DNA from: Pseudomonas fluorescens
GTDB taxonomy: Bacteria > Pseudomonadota > Gammaproteobacteria > Pseudomonadales > Pseudomonadaceae
Reading direction: 5' to 3'
Assembly: GCF_000967965.1 (NCBI RefSeq)
Contig: NZ_LACC01000022.1
Location: 62,001 to 126,000, forward strand
Length of the DNA: 64,000 bases
How positions within the stretch are numbered: the first letter of the stretch is position 1; the number at the start of each line of letters is the position of its first letter. Positions 1-7,495 of the stretch are shown in pieces. Made by a program: the position numbers and the translations under genes. Below the pieces are notes generated by a model, which saw only the letters and a list, made by a program, of their open reading frames with translations, was not told the origin of the DNA and searched no databases.

Positions 1-188
1 CCCACCAGGTTCATGGCCGGGCTTTCCAGCTCCAGCTCCAGGGTCTTGCCATCCAGCACCGCGTTCAGGCGTCCCACGCCATGTTCGTGGGCACCCAGGC
101 TGCCATGCTCATGATCGTGTTCGTCGGCGGCATGGGCGATAGCCAGCGGCAACATGGCAAACGGCAGGGCGAGAAGCAGACGACGCAT
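1..188 (-). CDS. ZrgA/DUF2796-type zinc-linked periplasmic protein, N-terminal part
   Basis: The gene runs off the left edge; the first 62 residues are visible, starting at the ATG at 188-186. It opens with a signal peptide (MRRLLLALPFAMLPLAIAHA) followed by a His/Asp/Glu-rich stretch (DEHDHEHG, GAHEHG) and then the sequence ELELESPAMNLVG, which is characteristic of the DUF2796 family. Members are periplasmic proteins that sit beside zinc ABC transporters under Zur control and probably bind zinc through the histidine-rich part. A Zur-like palindrome lies 38 bases upstream, which supports this assignment. The downstream transporter genes, if present, are outside the window. Confidence 0.8.
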   Translation of the reverse strand, partial: MRRLLLALPFAMLPLAIAHAADEHDHEHGSLGAHEHGVGRLNAVLDGKTLELELESPAMNLV

Positions 189-225
189 GACGAGTCTCCG
201 AAAAGTAAAATGAAGAAATTGTTAT

Positions 226-238
226 GTAATCTTATAAC
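226..238. promoter_or_regulatory. candidate Zur box
   Basis: The bases GTAATCTTATAAC match the usual gamma-proteobacterial Zur core GTTATANTATAAC at most positions. A further GTTAT lies at 221-225. The site is between the zinc-linked gene (start at 188) and the start of the next rightward gene, in AT-rich intergenic DNA. Repression by Zur when zinc is plentiful is inferred from the match and the gene it precedes. Confidence 0.6.
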
Positions 239-323
239 GTAAGTGCGGAGAGTTTGACTGCCCGCTTGGCGTTGCACAAGTCCCATGGGAGCATGCCGGG
301 AAGAAATGTGCGGGAGCAGACCT

Positions 324-671
324 ATGTTGCGAATTCGCGGAAGCATCGGCGACTGGCCGGTGGATTTGACCCTGGAGATGGACGACGCGGACTGGGCGCG
401 GCTAGGGGCGCAGTTGCAGGTGGAAAAATCCCCTGTCAGCGCGCCAGCGGCGAAACCGCTGAATCCGGATGATGCGCTGTGGCAGATCGCCAGGGATTTG
501 CTGCGCAAGACCGGGCAGTTGAGCGGGCCGGACTTGCTCGATCAACTCGAAGGCCTGACCGGGAGCGCGGCGGCGGGCAAGCGCCTGCTGGTGCGTTTGC
601 GCCATAGTTCGGATGTGAAGGTAGTGAGCGGCGGGGATACGCCGCTCTACAGCTGGATCGAGACGGCTTAG
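324..671 (+). CDS. uncharacterised small protein (115 aa)
   Basis: I do not recognise a named family. The ATG at 324 is chosen because GGGAG at 312-316 stands at good ribosome-binding distance, and the first residues (MLRIRGSIGDWPVDL) read as a compact beta-strand start; an in-frame ATG at 285 lacks such a site. The protein is soluble, without signal peptide or membrane segment. The last two thirds are rich in Leu, Lys and Asp and may form helices (DALWQIARDLLRKTGQLSGPDLLDQLEGL). Its stop overlaps by 3-4 bases the stop of the convergent thioredoxin gene. No function can be given. Confidence 0.75.
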   Translation: MLRIRGSIGDWPVDLTLEMDDADWARLGAQLQVEKSPVSAPAAKPLNPDDALWQIARDLLRKTGQLSGPDLLDQLEGLTGSAAAGKRLLVRLRHSSDVKVVSGGDTPLYSWIETA

Positions 672-1540
672 TACAGCGCGGCAAACAACTTGCGGCGGTA
701 GGTACTCACCAACGGATGATCATTGCCCAGCAACTCGAACACCTGCAGCAAGGTCTTGTGTGGCAAGCCTTCGTTGTAGCTGCGATTGCGGATGAACAGC
801 TTCAGCAAGGCATCCAGCGCGGCATCGTACTGCTGACGGGCCAGTTGCTGGATCGCCAGTTGATAGACCGCCTCATCGTCCAGCGGGTCTTTTGCCAGCC
901 GGGCCTTCAGGTCGGCGGCATCCGGCAAGTCCTTGGCCAAACCGAGAAACTTGATCTGTGCCTTGGCGCCAGCCAGCGCGGCCTTGTGCTCGTCGCTCTT
1001 GACCGCATCCAGCACGGCTTGCGCTTCGCCCAGTTCACCGCGCTCGGTCAGGCAGCGGGCGTAGAGGATCAGTGCCTTGGCGTTGGTGTTGTCTTCACCC
1101 AGGATCACTTTGAGCAGCGCTTCGGCATCGGCAAAGCGGCTGTCATCGAACAGCGCCTGGGCTTGTTCGAACGGATCGGCAGCGGCCGGTGGCGGCATCT
1201 GCACATGGGGTTCGAGCAGGGCGCGCACGGCGGATTCCGGCTGGGCACCGGCAAAGCCGTCTACCGGCTGACCGTCCTTGAACAGCACCACGGTCGGCAG
1301 GCTGCGGATGCCGAAGCGGGCGACGATGTCTTGTTCGAGGTCGCAGTTGACCTTGGCCAGCAGCAACTCACCCTGATAGCTCTCGGCAATGCTCTGCAAC
1401 ATCGGCATCAGCACTTTGCAGGGCGCGCACCATTCGGCCCAGAAATCCACCAGCACCGGCTTGTGGAAAGAGTTCTCGATCACCGACTGGTCGAAATCGG
1501 CAGTCGTGGCGTCGAAGATGTACGGCGTTTCCTGACTCAT
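668..1540 (-). CDS. cnoX: CnoX/YbbN-type thioredoxin with TPR domain
   Basis: The product has 290 residues: an N-terminal thioredoxin fold (about 1-110) and a C-terminal TPR region (about 125-290) rich in Ala/Leu helices. This is the YbbN/CnoX layout, a chaperone-redoxin that protects clients from aggregation and hands them to DnaK and GroEL. The thioredoxin site is W37-C38-A-P-C41, a complete redox pair. The E. coli protein has SxxC instead, so this one may be an active oxidoreductase as in some alpha-proteobacterial CnoX proteins. The start MSQETPYIF is preferred over an ATG two codons upstream. It follows the methyltransferase gene by 39 bases on the same strand. Confidence 0.88.
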   Translation of the reverse strand: MSQETPYIFDATTADFDQSVIENSFHKPVLVDFWAEWCAPCKVLMPMLQSIAESYQGELLLAKVNCDLEQDIVARFGIRSLPTVVLFKDGQPVDGFAGAQPESAVRALLEPHVQMPPPAAADPFEQAQALFDDSRFADAEALLKVILGEDNTNAKALILYARCLTERGELGEAQAVLDAVKSDEHKAALAGAKAQIKFLGLAKDLPDAADLKARLAKDPLDDEAVYQLAIQQLARQQYDAALDALLKLFIRNRSYNEGLPHKTLLQVFELLGNDHPLVSTYRRKLFAALY

Positions 1541-1579
1541 GGGCAATCTCGTAAAAGCGTGAATGGGGCAACTATACGG

Positions 1580-2236
1580 TCAGGCGCGGGCGGCGTGGTA
1601 GAGGCTCACATGCCGAAACTCGTGGGGCTCGGCCAGATCCGGTAGGGTCATCGCCTCCAGCATCTCTATGCGCCGGTATAACGGATGGCGGAAGTCCCGC
1701 ACTCGGGAATCCGCCACCAGCGCCTCTCGGCCGCGGCTGAGGAACTGGTCGAGCAGCGGCAGGTTGGCCCGGTCGTACAGCACATCCGCCACCAGGATCA
1801 GATCGAAGCGATCAGCCTCGGCGAAAAAATCCGTCGAGTAGTTGAGCTCTACGTCATTGAGCTCGGCATTGGCCCGACACGCGGCAATCGCCAGCGGGTC
1901 GAGGTCGCAGGCCAGCACTTCCAGCGCCCCGGCCTTGGCAGCGGCAATCCCCGCCACGCCAGACCCGGCGCCAAAATCCAGCACACGCTTGCCTTCGACC
2001 CAATGCGGGTTGTCAGCGAGGTAACGGGCCACGGCCAACCCGCTGGCCCAGCAAAAGCTCCAGTACGGTGGCTCATGCAGGATGCGCCGGGTTTCTTCCG
2101 GGCTGAAGGCGCGGTCCATGTTGTCGCCGTCGATCAGCCACAACTTCAGGTCGGTCCCTGGTAACTCACAGGCGACCAATTGCGCATCACCGAGTAGTTC
2201 ACCCAACGCCTTTTGCAGGTCGAGCGGTGCATTCAT
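1580..2236 (-). CDS. class I SAM-dependent methyltransferase (ETFBKMT/PrmA-like)
   Basis: The 218-residue protein carries the class I methyltransferase motif I as VLDFGAGSGVAGIAAA (about 85-100), the acidic end of strand 2 (ACDLDPLAIAACRANAELN) and a motif resembling D/N-PP-Y as LILVADVLYD. The sequence resembles the group including the electron-transfer-flavoprotein lysine methyltransferase and PrmA-like enzymes, so a protein lysine is a plausible target; the substrate is not certain. Its start overlaps the stop of the upstream lipoprotein gene by 4 bases, which suggests translational coupling. Confidence 0.8.
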   Translation of the reverse strand: MNAPLDLQKALGELLGDAQLVACELPGTDLKLWLIDGDNMDRAFSPEETRRILHEPPYWSFCWASGLAVARYLADNPHWVEGKRVLDFGAGSGVAGIAAAKAGALEVLACDLDPLAIAACRANAELNDVELNYSTDFFAEADRFDLILVADVLYDRANLPLLDQFLSRGREALVADSRVRDFRHPLYRRIEMLEAMTLPDLAEPHEFRHVSLYHAARA

Positions 2237-2697
2237 GGGGCTTTGACGAATTGCAGTTGGCCCAGGGCCTGGGTGGTCGGCTGGGTAATCAGCTGCGACG
2301 GCAGGTGCAGGATCAACTGTCCGGACTGGCTGGCGCGGCCTCGCAGTTCAACGCGGGCCCCGGCCGGGAAGGATTCCGGGTTGAAACGCAGGTGAAACGC
2401 CAGCACCTGGTTGTTGCCGATCAGGCTGGAACTGGCGAGCAATTGCTGCGGGCGGTTCTTTTCGTCGATCACCAGCAATGCCAGTTCGACTTCAGCGCCG
2501 GCTGGAACGCCTTGTAGGGTACCGCTCAGTTCACGCTGATAGGCAGGCAGGGGGCCGAGGTTGGCGGCCTCCCGGGCCTTCTTCTGCGCTTGCTGCGGCG
2601 CCGGGCCAGGCGTTGGCGGCTGGGGCTTGGGTGCATCGCTGCCGCAAGCCACCAGCAGGCTGAAAACACTGAGCAAAATGAGCGGACGTAACGACAT
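2233..2697 (-). CDS. YbaY-family outer-membrane lipoprotein
   Basis: The protein begins MSLRPLILLSVFSLLVACGS, a lipoprotein signal with lipobox LVAC, so Cys18 would be the lipidated residue. A Pro/Ala-rich linker follows, then a beta-rich domain (SGTLQGVPAGAEVELALLVID ... LAFHLRFNPESFPAG) of the type IV secretion-pilotin-like YbaY family. Upstream in-frame ATGs at 2724 and 2709 are less likely because they would put nine residues before the signal peptide. It is the first gene of a leftward set with the methyltransferase and CnoX. Confidence 0.8.
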   Translation of the reverse strand: MSLRPLILLSVFSLLVACGSDAPKPQPPTPGPAPQQAQKKAREAANLGPLPAYQRELSGTLQGVPAGAEVELALLVIDEKNRPQQLLASSSLIGNNQVLAFHLRFNPESFPAGARVELRGRASQSGQLILHLPSQLITQPTTQALGQLQFVKAP

Positions 2698-2824
2698 TGG
2701 TGGCTCCATAAAGCTGAATTCCATGGATCAAGTGATCATCCCGTCTGTATACCGCAAACCCTATGGCTTGTCTTGCCACCGGGATGCGCTACCATGGCCC
2801 TCCCTTTTTTTGTTGCCTGCCACC

Positions 2825-3289
2825 ATGCACTGTCCCTTCTGCGGTGCCAACGACACCAAGGTCATCGACTCGCGTCTGGTCGCCGAGGGCGAACAGGTGC
2901 GCCGCCGGCGTGAATGCCTGGCCTGCGGCGAGCGCTTCACGACGTTCGAGACGGCTGAACTGGTGTTGCCGCGCCTGATCAAAACCGACGGCAGTCGCCA
3001 GCCGTTCGACGAAGAAAAACTCCGCGCCGGCATGCAGCGCGCGCTGGAAAAGCGCCCGGTGAGTGTCGAGCGCCTCGAATCGTCGCTGGTGCACATCAAA
3101 CACAAACTGCGCGCCACCGGCGAGCGCGAGGTCAAATCCCTTGTGGTCGGCGAACTGGTGATGGCCGAGCTGCAGAAGCTCGATGAAGTCGCCTACATCC
3201 GCTTCGCTTCGGTATATCGCCGCTTCCAGGACCTCAACGAGTTCCGCGAAGAGATCGATCGCCTGGCCCGTGAACCGGTGAAAGAATGA
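2825..3289 (+). CDS. nrdR: transcriptional repressor NrdR
   Basis: This 154-residue protein matches NrdR, the ATP/dATP-sensing repressor of ribonucleotide reductase genes. The zinc ribbon uses C3, C6, C31 and C34 (MHCPFCG ... CLACGERF), with the basic RRRREC stretch between. The ATP-cone follows at about residues 46-136 (VLPRLIKTDGSRQPFDEEKL). The start is fixed by the zinc ribbon: the reading frame is open upstream but has no family similarity. The stop overlaps the ribD ATG by 4 bases (ATGA), the usual proteobacterial nrdR-ribD arrangement. Confidence 0.97.
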   Translation: MHCPFCGANDTKVIDSRLVAEGEQVRRRRECLACGERFTTFETAELVLPRLIKTDGSRQPFDEEKLRAGMQRALEKRPVSVERLESSLVHIKHKLRATGEREVKSLVVGELVMAELQKLDEVAYIRFASVYRRFQDLNEFREEIDRLAREPVKE

Positions 3290-4419
3290 CCACGCCCGCA
3301 GAACAAGCCATCCTCGATGCTCATTTCATGGCCCGTGCCCTGGAGCTGGCGCGCAAGGGGCATTACACGACGCACCCCAATCCGCGGGTCGGTTGCGTGA
3401 TTGTGCAGGGCGGGCAGATTGTCGGCGAAGGCTGGCACGAGCGCGCCGGCGAGCCCCACGCTGAAGTCCACGCCTTGCGCGCGGCCGGTGAGCAGGCTCG
3501 TGGCGCCACCGCTTACGTGACCCTTGAACCTTGCAGCCACCACGGCCGCACACCGCCTTGCGCCGATGCACTGGTCAATGCCGGTGTGGCCAGGGTGGTC
3601 GCGGCGATGCAGGACCCGAACCCGGAAGTCGCCGGTCGTGGTCTACAACGCCTGGAACAGGCCGGTATCGCCACCGAAAGCGGCGTACTGGAAAGCGAGG
3701 CGCGAAAGCTTAACCAAGGTTTCCTGAAACGCATGGAACACGGCTTGCCGTTCGTGCGGGTCAAGTTGGCCATGAGCCTGGACGGGCGCACGGCGATGGA
3801 AAGCGGCGAAAGCCAGTGGATCACCGGTCCGGCCGCACGTTCTGCGGTGCAACGCCTTCGTGCCCAGGCCAGCGTGGTACTGACCGGCGCCGACACGGTT
3901 CTGGCGGACAACGCGCGGCTGACCGTGCGAGCCGATGAGCTGGGGCTGGATGCCGAGCAAACCGCACTGGCCATGAGCCGCCTGCCGCTGCGGGTGCTGG
4001 TCGACGGTCGTCTGCGGGTGCCACTGGATGCACCGTTCTTCAAGGCCGGCCCGGCGCTGGTTGCCACCTGCGTGGCGGTGGAAGAGCAATACGCCAATGG
4101 TCCGGAATGCCTGATCGTGCCGGGTTACGACGGCCAGGTCGATCTGCGTCAGCTATTGGTTGAACTCGCAGCCCGTGGCGTCAACGAGGTGCTGGTTGAG
4201 GCCGGTCCGCGCCTGGCAGGTGCCTTTGCCCAACTCGGTCTGGTGGACGAGTTCCAGATTTTCATTGCCGGCAAGTTCCTGGGCTCTTCGGCGCGGCCGC
4301 TGCTGGACTGGCCGCTCGCGCAAATGAAGGATGCGCCCGAGCTTAAAATCATTGAAATTCGCGCAGTGGGCGATGACTGGCGAGTCATTGCCATTCCTAC
4401 GTCAACCGCGAGCGTATAA
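3286..4419 (+). CDS. ribD: bifunctional riboflavin deaminase/reductase RibD
   Basis: The 377-residue enzyme carries out deamination and then reduction of the pyrimidine intermediate in riboflavin synthesis. The N-terminal deaminase has the zinc motif as HAEVHAL and PCSHHGRTPPCADAL (about residues 52-90). The C-terminal reductase begins at about residue 155 with VRVKLAMSLDGRTAM and includes GVNEVLVEAGPRLAG. Length and domain order are normal. It is coupled to nrdR by a 4-base overlap and is followed after 47 bases by riboflavin synthase. Confidence 0.97.
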   Translation: MTTPAEQAILDAHFMARALELARKGHYTTHPNPRVGCVIVQGGQIVGEGWHERAGEPHAEVHALRAAGEQARGATAYVTLEPCSHHGRTPPCADALVNAGVARVVAAMQDPNPEVAGRGLQRLEQAGIATESGVLESEARKLNQGFLKRMEHGLPFVRVKLAMSLDGRTAMESGESQWITGPAARSAVQRLRAQASVVLTGADTVLADNARLTVRADELGLDAEQTALAMSRLPLRVLVDGRLRVPLDAPFFKAGPALVATCVAVEEQYANGPECLIVPGYDGQVDLRQLLVELAARGVNEVLVEAGPRLAGAFAQLGLVDEFQIFIAGKFLGSSARPLLDWPLAQMKDAPELKIIEIRAVGDDWRVIAIPTSTASV

Positions 4420-4466
4420 TTTCCGGTCAACGCTACAGCGCTGGCTTTGTTCTCGAGGAGAACCTC

Positions 4467-5144
4467 ATGTTTACCGGCATCATCGAATCCATCGGCAGTA
4501 TTCGTGCATTGACCCCAAAGGGCGGTGATGTGCGGGTTCACGTCGAAACCGGCAAGCTCGACCTGAGCGACGTCAAACTGGGCGACAGCATCGCGGTCAA
4601 CGGCGTGTGCCTGACTGCCGTTGAACTGCCGGGCAATGGCTTTGCGGCGGACGTCAGTCGCGAAACCCTCGACTGCACCGCCATGAACGACCTGAAAAGC
4701 GGCAGCCCGGTCAATCTGGAAAAAGCCCTGACCCCGACCACTCGCCTCGGCGGGCATCTGGTCAGCGGTCACGTCGACGGCGTGGGCGAAGTGGTTGCCC
4801 GTACCGAGAACGCGCGCGCCGTGGAATTCCGCATCCGCGCGCCAAAGGACCTGGCCAAGTACATCGCCCATAAAGGCTCGATCACCGTCGACGGCACCAG
4901 CCTCACCGTGAACGCAGTCGATGGCGCCGAGTTCCTGCTGACCATCATTCCGCACACCCTGAGCGAAACCATCATGGCGTCGTACCAGCCTGGCCGCCGG
5001 GTGAATCTGGAAGTGGATTTGCTGGCCCGTTACCTGGAGCGTCTGCTTTTGGGCGACAAGGCCGCAGAGCCAGGCTCTTCGCAAAAGCCTGGCAGCACCA
5101 TTACCGAAAGCTTTCTGGCCCAAAACGGCTACCTCAAATCCTGA
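4467..5144 (+). CDS. ribC: riboflavin synthase, alpha subunit
   Basis: The 225-residue protein has the internal duplication typical of riboflavin synthase: MFTGIIESIG at the start and GGHLVSGHVDGVG at about residue 94, with each half ending in a VNLE element. It dismutates two molecules of lumazine to riboflavin. GAGGAGAA at 4455-4462 is a strong ribosome-binding site for the ATG. In some nomenclatures this gene is called ribE. It stands 16 bases before ribBA, so the riboflavin genes form a tight operon. Confidence 0.96.
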   Translation: MFTGIIESIGSIRALTPKGGDVRVHVETGKLDLSDVKLGDSIAVNGVCLTAVELPGNGFAADVSRETLDCTAMNDLKSGSPVNLEKALTPTTRLGGHLVSGHVDGVGEVVARTENARAVEFRIRAPKDLAKYIAHKGSITVDGTSLTVNAVDGAEFLLTIIPHTLSETIMASYQPGRRVNLEVDLLARYLERLLLGDKAAEPGSSQKPGSTITESFLAQNGYLKS

Positions 5145-5160
5145 CTCAAGGGGGTGCCTT

Positions 5161-6252
5161 GTGGCGCTCAATAGCATCGAAGAACTGGTTGAAGACATCC
5201 GCCAAGGCAAGATGGTCATCCTCATGGATGACGAAGACCGCGAGAACGAAGGCGACCTGATCATGGCCGCCGAGTGCTGCAAGCCCGAGCACATCAACTT
5301 CATGGCCAAGCACGCCCGTGGCCTGATCTGCATGCCGATGAGCCGCGAGCGCTGCGAACTGCTCAAGCTGCCGTTGATGGCCCCGCGCAACGGTTCCGGT
5401 TTCGGTACCAAGTTCACCGTATCGATCGAAGCGGCCACCGGTGTGACCACCGGTATTTCCGCCGCCGACCGTGCGCGCACTGTGCAGGCTGCCGCCGCCC
5501 GTGATGCCAAGGCTGAAGATATCGTCAGCCCGGGCCACATCTTCCCGCTGATGGCCCAGGCCGGCGGTACCCTGGCCCGTGCCGGCCACACCGAAGCGGC
5601 GTGCGACCTGGCGCGCATGGCCGGTTTCGAGCCGAGCGGCGTGATCTGCGAAGTGATGAACGACGACGGCACCATGTCCCGTCGCGCCGAGCTGGAAGCA
5701 TTTGCCGCCGAGCACGACATCAAGATCGGCACCATCGCCGACCTGATTCACTACCGGATGATCCACGAACGTACCGTTCAGCGGATTGCCGAGCAGCCAC
5801 TGGACAGCGAACTGGGCCAATTCAACCTGGTGACCTATCGTGATTCCGTGGAAGGCGACGTGCACATGGCGCTGACCCTGGGCAACGTGTGTGCCGAAGA
5901 ACCGACCCTGGTTCGGGTGCATAACATGGACCCGCTGCGCGACCTGCTGATGGTCAAGCAACCGGGCCGCTGGAGCCTGCGCGCCGCCATGGCCACGGTT
6001 GCCGAGGCCGGCAGCGGTGTTGTGCTGTTGCTCGGTCACCCGCTCGATGGCGACGTGTTGCTCGCGCACATCCGCGAAACCGCCGATCACGCCGCGGTGA
6101 AAAAACCGACCACCTACAGCACTGTCGGTGCCGGTTCGCAGATCCTGCGTGACCTCGGCGTGCGCAAAATGCGCCTGATGTCGGCACCCATGAAATTTAA
6201 TGCGATATCCGGTTTCGATCTGGAAGTTGTAGAATACGTGCCCTCCGAATAA
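5161..6252 (+). CDS. ribBA: 3,4-DHBP synthase with a degenerate GTP cyclohydrolase II domain (RibBA/RibBX type)
   Basis: It starts at a GTG (5161) after the ribosome-binding stretch AAGGGGG. Residues 1-200 form a complete 3,4-dihydroxy-2-butanone-4-phosphate synthase, with MDDEDRENEGDLI, HARGLICMP, GVTTGISAADR and HTEAACDLARMAG. Residues about 205-363 align with GTP cyclohydrolase II, but the zinc-binding Cys...CDC signature is missing: the corresponding region reads VTYRDSVEGDVHMALTLGN. The second domain is therefore unlikely to open GTP. A complete RibA is encoded at 10005-10622, which fits the known RibBX arrangement. Confidence 0.92.
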   Translation: MALNSIEELVEDIRQGKMVILMDDEDRENEGDLIMAAECCKPEHINFMAKHARGLICMPMSRERCELLKLPLMAPRNGSGFGTKFTVSIEAATGVTTGISAADRARTVQAAAARDAKAEDIVSPGHIFPLMAQAGGTLARAGHTEAACDLARMAGFEPSGVICEVMNDDGTMSRRAELEAFAAEHDIKIGTIADLIHYRMIHERTVQRIAEQPLDSELGQFNLVTYRDSVEGDVHMALTLGNVCAEEPTLVRVHNMDPLRDLLMVKQPGRWSLRAAMATVAEAGSGVVLLLGHPLDGDVLLAHIRETADHAAVKKPTTYSTVGAGSQILRDLGVRKMRLMSAPMKFNAISGFDLEVVEYVPSE

Positions 6253-6298
6253 TGACCGGTTGTTTCCGGCCTTGAATTCGCGGTTCAAATATCACCGA

Positions 6299-6321
6299 GG
6301 GGCGCGTACGAGACGCGTCCC
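6299..6321 (+). other. hairpin in the ribBA-ribH spacer
   Basis: GGGGCGCGT (6299-6307) and ACGCGTCCC (6313-6321) form a nine-pair stem with one G/T wobble and a five-base loop, 22 bases upstream of the ribH ATG. No T-run follows, so it is not a standard terminator. It could mark a processing or pausing site in the operon mRNA. The 91-base spacer does not contain an FMN riboswitch that I can recognise. Confidence 0.45.
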
Positions 6322-6343
6322 GGCTCTTTAAGAGATCTATCGA

Positions 6344-6820
6344 ATGACCCTGAAGACCATCGAAGGTACCTTCATCGCCCCTAAAGGCCGCTACGCTCTG
6401 GTAGTGGGCCGTTTCAACAGCTTCGTCGTTGAAAGCCTGGTCAGCGGTGCAGTTGATGCCCTGGTTCGCCACGGCGTGAGCGAAAGCGACATCACCATCA
6501 TCCGCGCGCCTGGCGCCTTCGAAATTCCGCTGGTTGCGCAGAAAGTCGCCCAGAAAGGCGAATTCGCGGCAATCATCGCCCTGGGCGCGGTCATTCGTGG
6601 CGGCACTCCGCACTTCGAATACGTGGCTGGCGAGTGCACCAAGGGCCTGGCCCAGGTGTCCATGGAGTTCGGCGTTCCGGTCGCTTTCGGCGTCCTGACC
6701 GTTGATTCCATCGAGCAAGCCATTGAACGTTCCGGCACCAAGGCCGGGAACAAAGGTGCTGAAGCTGCCCTGTCCGCTCTGGAAATGGTCAGCCTGCTGG
6801 CGCAGTTGGAGGCCAAGTGA
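6344..6820 (+). CDS. ribH: 6,7-dimethyl-8-ribityllumazine synthase RibH
   Basis: The 158-residue enzyme joins 3,4-DHBP with the ribitylaminouracil to make lumazine, the substrate of riboflavin synthase. Family signatures are seen as VVGRFNSFVVESL near residue 22, APGAFEIPL near residue 54 and ALGAVIRGGTPHFEYV near residue 81. The catalytic histidine is in GGTPHFEYV. The C-terminus (AGNKGAEAALSALEM) is normal. The stop overlaps the GTG start of nusB by 4 bases. Confidence 0.97.
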   Translation: MTLKTIEGTFIAPKGRYALVVGRFNSFVVESLVSGAVDALVRHGVSESDITIIRAPGAFEIPLVAQKVAQKGEFAAIIALGAVIRGGTPHFEYVAGECTKGLAQVSMEFGVPVAFGVLTVDSIEQAIERSGTKAGNKGAEAALSALEMVSLLAQLEAK

Positions 6821-7317
6821 TTAGCGACGAAAGCGATCGTTTCAACCCGCGCGATCCAAAGCCTGCGGATGCCGGCAAGCCATCGAAAAGCGTCAAGCGT
6901 CGCGAAGCCCGTCAGCTCGCAACCCAGGCGCTGTACCAATGGCACATGGCCAAGCAGTCGCTGAACGAGATCGAAGCGCAGTTCCGGGTCGATAACGATT
7001 TCAGCGATGTCGACGGCGCGTACTTCCGCGAGATCCTGCACGGGGTTCCGCAGTTCAAGACCGAAATCGACACCGCGCTCACGCCATGCCTGGACCTGAC
7101 CATCGAAGAGCTGGACCCGGTTGAACTGGCCGTTCTGCGCCTGTCCACCTGGGAGCTGCTCAAGCGCGTCGACGTGCCGTACCGCGTTGTGATCAACGAG
7201 GGTATCGAACTGGCCAAGGTCTTCGGTTCCACCGACGGCCACAAGTTCGTCAACGGTGTGCTCGACAAGCTGGCCCCGCGTCTGCGTGAAGCTGAAGTCA
7301 AGGCGTTCAAGCGCTGA
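6817..7317 (+). CDS. nusB: transcription antitermination factor NusB
   Basis: The 166-residue protein starts with a GTG that overlaps the ribH stop (GTGA). After a 25-residue basic/charged extension the NusB fold begins as KRREARQLATQALYQWHM, and it ends with the conserved NKFVNGVLDKLAPRLR-like element (HKFVNGVLDKLAPRLRE). NusB with NusE binds boxA RNA and promotes antitermination at rRNA operons. The ribH-nusB-thiL-pgpA order is conserved in gamma-proteobacteria. Confidence 0.96.
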   Translation: MISDESDRFNPRDPKPADAGKPSKSVKRREARQLATQALYQWHMAKQSLNEIEAQFRVDNDFSDVDGAYFREILHGVPQFKTEIDTALTPCLDLTIEELDPVELAVLRLSTWELLKRVDVPYRVVINEGIELAKVFGSTDGHKFVNGVLDKLAPRLREAEVKAFKR

Positions 7318-7335
7318 TTAGCGCTTGGATCTAGT

Positions 7336-7490
7336 GTCCTGTCTCGCCGATACGTTCGTTTTTTAGCGAGTGACTGGTGTTGTCAGACAAGGCGCCGCGA
7401 CGAGTCATAGCGTGCTATGGCGAGGAGCGGCAACGCAGTATGGCGACACCAGACGCCGCTAAAAAATGAACAGTATTGGTGAGACAGGAT
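7336..7490. repeat. 155-bp near-palindromic hairpin element (MITE-like)
   Basis: The outer arms are 7336-7368 and 7457-7490. They pair over about 33 positions with one bulge, and the four non-Watson-Crick positions all read as G-U wobbles in rightward RNA. Further in, CTGGTGTTGTCA pairs with TGGCGACACCAG, again with wobbles, and the tip is CATAGC-GT-GCTATG. The whole piece is thus a long imperfect hairpin between nusB and thiL. Its right arm also supplies the AGGA in front of the thiL ATG. It resembles dispersed small repeats of fluorescent pseudomonads and shares its architecture with the element at 61291-61435. Confidence 0.75.
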
Positions 7491-7495
7491 ACCCA

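Noticed and set aside
4420..4466. possible FMN riboswitch before riboflavin synthase
   Set aside because: Only 47 bases are available and none of the conserved riboswitch segments is visible; the 91-base ribBA-ribH spacer also lacks them.
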